Source: Diphasiastrum complanatum (Eukaryota > Streptophyta > Lycopodiopsida > Lycopodiales > Lycopodiaceae). Taken from it: DNA of 64,000 nt. Below are positions 50,801 to 60,600 of this stretch, piece by piece. How positions within the stretch are numbered: the first letter of the stretch is position 1; every line of letters starts with the position of its first letter. A program made the translations under genes and the position numbers. The stretch lies in assembly GCA_029204225.1 (NCBI GenBank), contig CM055108.1, positions 8,244,601-8,308,600 of the forward strand. The letters are read 5' to 3'. The notes under the pieces were generated by a model. That model saw nothing but the letters and a program-made list of their open reading frames with translations, was not told where the DNA came from and did no database searches.

Positions 50801-53800
50801 TTTTTTTCATGCTCGAAAGCAAGAACAGCTTCATAATGCAAAAATAAAGTGTGAAGCTGGAATGATGAATGAAATAGTGGATGATCCAGTATCGTTCAAG
50901 CATTCTTTAGAGCACTACAGCAATGGATGATCAATGGCAAAGTTAGATCTTGACTGTATAATTCTGAAGCAAGAATAATCAAAAGTACTGGGACGGTAAT
51001 GTGTAAGGGGTGTAAGTTGTAATAGAAGCCAAGTCAAAGTATAAACATGACCCACAAGACTCCCTTGCTTTGACTCTCAAAGAAAACATAGCAAAGGAAA
51101 ACTGGTAGAGCCAACTAATGCCAAGCACAAAAATATAACTTCTAAGAGGTAGGACATAAAACTCATAACAAACAGAAAAATCAACTATAGCAAACGTAAA
51201 TTCCCAAAAGCATGATTCACAACCTTAACTGTTAATGGGTAAATGCAGAGATGGGTGCAACAAGCAACTACAGAACAATTGAAGAATTAACAAAAGGTAC
51301 TACCTTAATCAATGAGAAATGATGTGAATACGTAATGCAGAAGGACCAGTTTTTCTATTGGGACCATAGAAAGAAGAGATAATTTAAGTGAAATAGCACT
51401 CGAGTTGGGGCTCAATGATGGAGCAAAAATGAAACGGGCTAGATTGGTTGCCAAGGTGGTGAATCAATTGACCCACAAATTCAGTATTCACTAGTAATTG
51501 ATCCAAGAACATAGCTTAGATTGAGTTAGGAGTGTCATCATACATGTGCAGGAATAATTTAAGTGCACATAGTCATCAGGTATGTACTTAGATTGTGGAG
51601 CATGACTAGGCTAGCCGGCAGTAGGCTGGGATGGCCCAATGATCATGAAAGCGTGATGGGGCAAGTTGTAAGTAGTCACTACACCTTGGTGTCTCCCAGG
51701 TGGTAGTAGCATCTGACACTGGATGCCCTTTCCAAGCCACTAGATATTCTCGGAGGAGATGATTTCACAATTGTCGCTCCCTCCGATCTAGCACTATCTC
51801 TAGGCCATAACTATTAGTGTCTTTCTCCTCTAGAGACACAAGACCTTCAATCAGGTCATTGTCACCATGCAAACATCACTTGAGTTCACTAACATGAAAC
51901 ACTAGATGCGCCGTACATCCCAAGGGTAGCTGTAGCTTCTAAGCTACCTAGCCAACCTTCTTAATGATTAACCAAGGTCAACAATACATAGGAGACATGT
52001 TGGCACACTTGCCCATGTGTAGCACCTTCGACTTGGAAGGCACTAGAAGACATACCCAATCTCCTATCTCAAATTCTCAATAGGTACAGTTCTCACAAGT
52101 ATAATTTTTGGCCATTTCACTACGTTACAAAGATTTGCTCATGCCGTTCTAGCTTCTACTACATCTGGGCTAAAAACTCTGCAACACTAGGCACCTTACG
52201 CGGAATTCCTACGGTTGTTAGGCTAACAAGTCTATTAACATAGTTGAGCAAAAAAAGGCTCAATCCTATAGACTCGTGTCTCTTATGATTATATGCAAAA
52301 TCTAACAATGGTAAATTTTTAGTCATTTCAAGGGCAAACTTCACTTGAAACTTCATGGAATCACATACAGTGAGAGCATAGCACTTCTACAGAAATTGGT
52401 AAAAGTCAAGATGCTATTGGCCAGAAGTAGACTTCTTTATAATAATTAAGTGACCACATTTTACAAATCAAGCATACTTATACAAATCTAGTCATTCAAG
52501 ATGCGATGCCTATCTGAAGCAGTAGACAAGATCCATACGAGTGACATTGAAGCTTAGCTTCACTAATAAGATTTCAGAAAAGCAATGCTGTACCTCATCT
52601 GACATGAACGGTGCAATGTCTGGCGCATATAAGGCAAGAACAGCCGATGCTGTTGCAGGACCCACACCTTTCAGGGAAGAAAGATGAGTGACAGCATCCT
52701 TTAAGTTGGGAATCGCAGCAAATGATGTTTGAGATGCTAACTTTACTTCCTCCTCTGCAAGAGATTTAACGAAATCCAAAAGGCGTGGCCTGTCAAATGC
52801 GAAGCACAACTCTGTCACACTAAAAGTTTCATTTATATTTATTGAATGGAATTAAAAATTCTTACAAAGGAAAACTCCCGTCTACAAATTCACATGCCAG
52901 GTAAAGTGTTGAAGTCCATAATAAAAAAAATAGCATGCCTTACACAGCCTATAAGGAACTTTTATTTTCTGTTGATAGAGATTTTGACCCATTTCTAAAT
53001 GGAATTATTATAAAGAATAATGCCTAAAGATTTACGATCATTTTGGGCAGAAGTGAAGTTTTTGCTCAACTTTTACAAAAGGCTTATCCCGTATTTCATG
53101 TTAGACATCTGAAGATGAGTTTACATGAAGGAGATCACCTTGGTTCTAGCAAAGATCTAGATTCATTTGAAGACTTATCATAAAGAATTCCTCTAGAACC
53201 TAATAGGATACTTGATACGAGAACCAAACAATTGCGAAATTGAGAGGTTATTGAGCATTTGGTTCATTGGAAAGGACATTGTAATGATGAGGATTCTTGG
53301 GAACTAGAAGGTAATCTAAAGAAAAGTTTTTGACTTTAAGTTCTAAGGACAAAACTAAAATAAGGGGGGAAGAATGTCATGGCCCTAATGGGGTTTGGAC
53401 CATTAGGGGATGCCTTGGCCATTAGAGACGGACCTAACTTGATAATAGTTGAATAGGACCGTGTGGACTGATGACCACTTGCATTCGGTACTAGCCTGTG
53501 TTATAGTTGTGTTTGGGACTGAATGCACATTCACTATGCTTTTGCATGAGTCCTAGCTATTATGGACAAGGGGTATTCCCACATGCAATAGAAATGTATG
53601 GGAAGTTGGCATGATTTGATAGATGGCTTCCATGTGGATTCCGTGCACGGATAGGTTGGGTGGGCTCTACTCTTTGTATAGACGCCCACCAATGTCTACG
53701 GGAATCATTGCTGGATCCGTTTTGATCTAGGATTTGGTTGGAAAGAATTGGTCTACTACATTCTATCTCCTGTCTTTTGGTTCTCCAGTTTGGTTTGATC

Positions 53801-54133
53801 CATGCGGGCAGTTTAATGAACTTGTAAAAAATTCTTATGAAGGCAAGGAATGATCTTACATCATGAATAAGTTGCGGTATCGGCCATTCGCGTACTTAAT
53901 GAACATTATATAATCATTCCGGATGACACGATCAAATATGATATGGCCCAAGTATTTGAGCTTGGAGTATGCTCATCTCCTCCTTCCTCAATATTTTAGT
54001 TTCTTGTGATTTTATATTTCATATGACTTTTGCGTAGAAAACCTTTTTTATTTCAAGCCGAAGAAATAAGCTCTTCAACTTGAAAAGAAAAGCTTAAGCC
54101 TCAAACTTTAACTTTTTCTGGTTTACAAAGTTT

Positions 54134-54175
<42 letters not shown>

Positions 54176-57100
54176 TTTAAGCTTATGCTTAACAACGTTT
54201 AACAAAGCTTTGAATGTTTCAAAATTCATGATTATGTACAAATAAGAGGGAGGGTATGCTCCGCACTTGTGTATCAAATAATGATGGGAAGGGTGGGGGG
54301 GATGGTACAACCCCCTCCCACATCCTATTCCCCACCCAATAGCCTATAGTTGGCAAGGCCCCACTAGAAGAAAAAAGGATTAAAGTCCCCCAAAAAAAAT
54401 CAAAATTTAGCAATTTTTTTTAGTCACGACTTCTAAAAGACCCTAAAAGAAAATCGAATTGAACTACTTTGAAAAACAACCAAGAAATAACAATTTTCTA
54501 ACAGTTTTATGTGCTAAAATCAACTAATAGAAAACTTCTACAATTTTTGCAGATTCTGCAGCAAGGAATCGGATACCAAAAACCAGAAAATCGTCAAAAA
54601 ATCAGTCCCTTAACCATAGATGCACTGCGTTTCAGAATCGCGTTCAGAAATGCGTTTCTGAAATTTTAAAAAAAATTCCAGAAACGTTTTATATATATAT
54701 ATATATATATATTTGTTTTTGGTTTTTTTATGAGCAATATGGGTATCAGATGAAAGCTCTAATTAAGAGCATAGTTACTGTGTAGTTTGTCGACTGTTTC
54801 GGGTGCAGGATGGTCCAGTTCAGGTGCATTAATCCATGTTGGGTTCTGTCAAGGATAAAAATTCAAAACTAACCTCTAGCCTGTTTGTTACGATCACAGA
54901 TGGTCCCAATAAGTGTGTTTTCGCTTAGGGAGTTGAAAGGCCAAGTCGTGAAGAGGCCTTACCATCGGGGCCGGGGTCTACATGGCAGCCCTCGGACCCT
55001 GGCGTTGCCCCCCAAACCCCCCACCGGGGGGCCCCGCCCCTCGGACCCCCTGTTTCTCGGGGGGCTACCGCCCTCCGAACCCCCCGTTTCTTGGGGGGCT
55101 ATTGCCGCCCGAACCCCCTGAGCATTTATTGAAAACCAGACCAAATAACAACCAAATAGCTATTGAAAATAAGATCTATTTGTGCCCCATCTACTGCACT
55201 TCTGAGAGGCAAAACGCTGGTTTGACCATTGATCCCGTAAAACCATTTCAGCCATAAGCTATTTTTCCAAAAAAAAAAAAAATTTGTTTTTTTTTTTTGC
55301 CATTTTGGGAGGAGAAATGCGTTTCTCAGAAACGCGGTTTCCAAAACGTCTCCTCCCAGAAACGCGATTTTGTGCAACTATGCCCTTAACTAGTATACAA
55401 GGCTAGTTCTCTATCTAAACGAAATTCAAATTGAACGAAACAAAAAGCAAACTTTCTCATAGCGATACGACCATGAAAATTACATTGTCCAAGCACACAT
55501 ATATGAAGTTCAAACCCACCAAAATAGAGTTAGAACAATTGCACCTTAAACGTGATGATCGTTGGGCTTTAACACCAAATGTTAATGCCCATCGTCGAAG
55601 GCGACCAAAGTAAGGAAACAATCAGGTGACAACGCTCTCCATCCATAGAGATATTGCCATCTTATCTCCATGTGCTAGAGCTATAGACCACCATCAAGCA
55701 CACTTAGGCTTCCACCAAGGTAGGACATCCCATACCACCACATCCTAGCTTCGTCCTTCCCATACCTATATCTTGAGGCGAGATATCATCCTAGCCTAAT
55801 CAAGTGGGAGAGCTCTTCATCCTTCCAGAGAGAACGAATACCAAGCCCAAGGAGATCCAGCTCTATATACATAGTACAGGTGGAGTCACCTCCGCCAACA
55901 TAGTCATGTCATAACCATTGACATGCGTTAGTTGCGTGCACTACCACGAGTCAATTGGGTTACCCATGACAATCGAACCTTGACACGCAGAGATCTATAG
56001 CTCTAAACCAACGTCTTGTCCGTATAATGACACCATCACCTTAGTAAACCTGTTGCGTGCCCTTATGAGTATGTACACCTTCCTCTAATTGATGCACCTA
56101 TTATTGTTCCTGTTCCTATTGCTATTTCTCATAGAGCACTCCTAATGCTTCATGTTCGCCCATATTGTAAGGGTAAGATACAGATACAGATGGTATTCAA
56201 GCCTTGTTCAAATGACATTCCACAAGTTCGATGGTTCTATAGTTTTTCTAATTTTTGGTTGTGATTTTTGTTGTTTGATAGCATAATTTGGGGTTACAAC
56301 AAGAAGTCACTCCCTCAAGTGTGTCTATTTCTCCACCTTTACCGCTTCTAACCTCTTCATCCCCTAGTGAGGACCCTCAGGCTTCTATGGATGATGCTAT
56401 TCATAGATCCCTTGAGCACGTCTTGTCCCCATACTTTTCTTGTCTTGACGAGATTTCAACACATCTTGCCACTCCTTAGTCTCAGGTTGATACTTAATGT
56501 GCCACCCATGGTCCTAGCAAGGCCCCTATACCATCTTCTCTAAGCTTTGGAGCTTCTTCATCTACTTCTTTCCCTTTTGGCAGCTTCTTCATCTACTTCT
56601 TTCCCTTTTCGCAGCTTCTTCATCTACTCCTTTCCCGCCACTACCTCCTGCCTTTCACCTATTTCCTCGTCCTACTGAACTTGATCCTCATTATGCTCAT
56701 GACTTACATGATAAGATCCAACTTACTACCTATTCTGGTTCCTCCGATGGGAATCTCTTAAAGAATTGGTTTGCTACGTTGGAGACTTATTTCTTGATGT
56801 GACCGAAGTACGACATATGAAAGATCCAACTTGCCGCCTTACATTTAGATGGATGCACTGCTACTTGGTGGCATGTTTATCATACTAATGTTGATTAGGA
56901 GGCGATGCACCTTTGGGCCACCTTTTGCCGTCAACTTCACCATGCTATTTTCAACCCTCACTAGTTGAGTCGTTAGAGAGATGTTTTTCGTAGCCTTTCC
57001 CACACCAGTGATTTGACCCTCTATACTAACCACTTTATATACCTTTCTTACCCTTTTTAGACCTACAACTTGCCAAGCTCATTTCTCGCTATATAGCTAG

Positions 57101-57559
57101 CCTACATGGTACCTTGCGCTTTGATGTTGCTTCCTTTCGTCCTACCACACTTTTTGATGCTGTTTCACTTGCTACTACTCTACAACATAAGTATCCCGAG
57201 GCCTCTACTTCCACCCTTTCTTCTCACTTTATTACATTTCGCCCTTGTGGCACTTCCGTCTCTCCTAACTCTACCTCTGCCTCTACTCTGTCACTCCCTC
57301 CGCCTCTACCTTTCCTTGATCTCCTGCACCTCGCCCTGTCTATATTCGTTGTTCTGCTCCCATTATTACCATGAGGCCGCTGATATTGATGATTTATGAT
57401 GTCTATATCCAAATATTTGATAAGTCGGACCATGATTTTGATCCTCTTGTTCTTTAATAACAAAGTTGGAGACATTTTTTATATGCTCCCACATGTTCCA
57501 CAAGCTTAATATGTACTTATTTGTCTTATATGCCTTTTGGCACGGAAAAGACATTAACA

Positions 57560-57621
<62 letters not shown>

Positions 57622-60600
57622 TCACCTCCTTTTTCTCCAGACAGCAACCATGACCAAATCCAGACTCAAAGAAAGATGAGGACGACGATCAAAAGACTTC
57701 TCATCGAGCTCAAAGACAATGCACCTCTCAAAGATACTTTGCAGCCAAATTTACTCGTCCTACTGCAAAAATTCCCTCACTTTCGACGTCAACAACATAT
57801 CCCACTATTATCTGTAGTACATCTTTCTTTAGTAGCATGAGTCTCACCTATGTTGTTTCTTCATCACTGGTATTTGTACTTATATATACTTTAAATGCAT
57901 TTTCTTTTACAACTGTTTTCATATGCTCCCACTTGTACTACACACTTGACATGTCTCTTCGTCTAACATGCTTTTGGTGTAACACCTTAATACAAAGTAT
58001 TATTCGAAATATCAAATATATTCGACTATATACCTAAAAGATGATGACTTATGCTGAATAAGGGAACCATTATGAAGAAATATCTAATGAAGACTATTCT
58101 ATTCAATATACTTATATCAAAGGCCCGTTCAACCTTAGAAGACTCACCTCTAAGGCCAACTAAAGAAAGGGCTTCAAAATGAATCAACACATCCTTAACA
58201 ATTGGATGCGTTCGAATAAAGAATATTCTTTACTTAGATTATTCGTGACTCTTCCGAAAGTCGCAAATTTCCATGTGTAACTACCTAATTGGTTCAAGAT
58301 GACATGGTAGTTGTACACAACTAAGCAAATGTACACATGTCACTATTATATTGGTTTAGATTAAACAAATGCCTAACAAAAAGATCGACACACTCCACTA
58401 TCTAAAGGAGGCATCTGTTTATGTAATTTCCCTATATGTTAGAGTCTAGTTATGACTCTATCATGACCTTGGCACGACCGATCACCAGAGGGCCTGAGGC
58501 AAAGTATTGGCAAGGGCTGGTGACCGAGGAGGACATTCCAAGTTGGGACAGGTGCGTCACGAGCAGTGACCCGGTGTGGCCGCCTGACAAGTTGTCAGAG
58601 ATGCGGTGTGTCTTGACCGTTGGGACCCTAGCCGTCAGTGACGAGATGCTAGCCGACAAGTAGTCGGGGTGACCAAGAGGGTCACAGGTCTTTGGCGGGG
58701 CACGGGGGTGGTACCCTATGAGTCACTCAGTATTCACAGGTCACAGGGGCCATGCATGCCAAGTGGACTGATCACCCACAGGTGGATGCCATGTGCCAGT
58801 GACGGGAATAGCAGGTAGAAGGACTCAAAGAGGGGGGTGCCTATGGTTAGGAGGTTCATTCTACACACCGGCTTCTAGGATTCACGAGCTTGGAGAGACT
58901 GGCTTGTGACAATTGGTATCATAGCCTCGTTCTAGAGAGCGAAAACGTCGTTCTAGAGAGAGAGTGTAGAAATTGTTAGATTTTGCTTGTTTTTGAAGGA
59001 TTTTGGAGGGAGAAAATGTGAGAGATAGATTATAGAAGAAAGGTGGGCCTCCAGCGCTGCTGTTCTAGCATACAGGGAGCCCACAAACACCCGTTTGAGG
59101 GAGGAAAAATTTGGTAAAAGAAATCAGATGCTCCAGCGCATTTTTTCATAAGGATTTTCGCTCATAACTTTCCGGAATCTTCTCAGATCCTGATCAGCTT
59201 TTGGGAGCATGTTTCTAGTATCATAGCAATCCTATAGAGCCATTATACGCCGGTTTTGGAGTAGATTTGCCTCTGTTTCACTAAAAAGTCGGTTTCATTA
59301 TTCACCAGAATGTCCTGAACCACGAAGACAAGTTGCGTATACTCCCCTATGTTTGAATTATTTAGGAGGACACATTGATACAGAGTATCCGAAGCCATTG
59401 AAACAAAGATTCTGGTCAAATTGGTTCAAACACCAATAGTACCAATGGAGAGGTTTCGACCAAAAGTTCTACCAAGAAAAGTCAAGAAAAAGACCTTTTG
59501 CAGCACAAAAGCGAACAAAGACATTCAAAATAAAGGAATAAAGAATATAGAAAGATTTGACACCTATAGCTGATAAATATGATTCCGACTATGATCGGAA
59601 TGCTAAGAAACTCGAGAAAGATATTGCTATAGAAGTACAAGACGTATTTAATGAAGAATTCAAGAAGCAGAATCTTCGAAGAAAGTTTCTTTTAAAGAGA
59701 AGGACAATATAATCGAGCCTCTCAAATTATTCCAAGCTACGGAGCATGAAGCCTGATTATAATATAGCTGAGGATATTGGAGCTTTGTAGCTGAATATAA
59801 CTTTAGAACATGTCGAGTATTATAGACAATTTATTAAAGACTATGCATTCTTAGCTTCACCATTAACTCAGTTATTGAAGAAAGATGCTGAGTATTTATG
59901 GACAACTGATAGACAAGAAGCTCTCGATCAATTGAAGAAAAAATTAATGAAAGCTCATCTTACGCCCCCCAAACTGGGGCGTCAGTTATCCAGCTCAGAG
60001 ATGACTTATTCAGCAACAAAGAGAGAAGCATTGGGACTGATTTATAAAATGAAGAATTTCCGACATTATTTGTCAGATACACATTTGTGTTCTATGTTGA
60101 TCACTTTGACCTGAAATACCTTGTAAATAAAGGGGACCTATCAGGAAGAATTGCAAGATGGGTACTATTAATTCATGAATTTACCTTTCAAGTAGAAACA
60201 AGGCAAGGCAAGTTTCATACGAATGCTGACTTTATATCTCGATGAAGTGGAATGAAATCTAATGAACCACTAGGAGATAAATTTCTTGATGAAGAATTGT
60301 TTATAATTAATGCTGAAAATTCATTATATTTGGATATAATACAGTATTTGATGTATCAGAACTATCCTAAGGATTTCAACTCTGAAGAGAAAGCTGTATT
60401 TCAATACAAAGTTGGACTTTATACTATTATGAAAGGACTAGTATACAAGTTAGGCCCCGATGTAGAGTTACGAAGATGTTTGGAAGCTGCTAAAATTCGA
60501 AACGTAATTCAAGCTCTTCAGAGTTTGAATGGAGGGCATTATGCTCTACAAAACATTGTGACAAAAAAATTGAATGCAAAATATTAGTGGCCAACCATGT

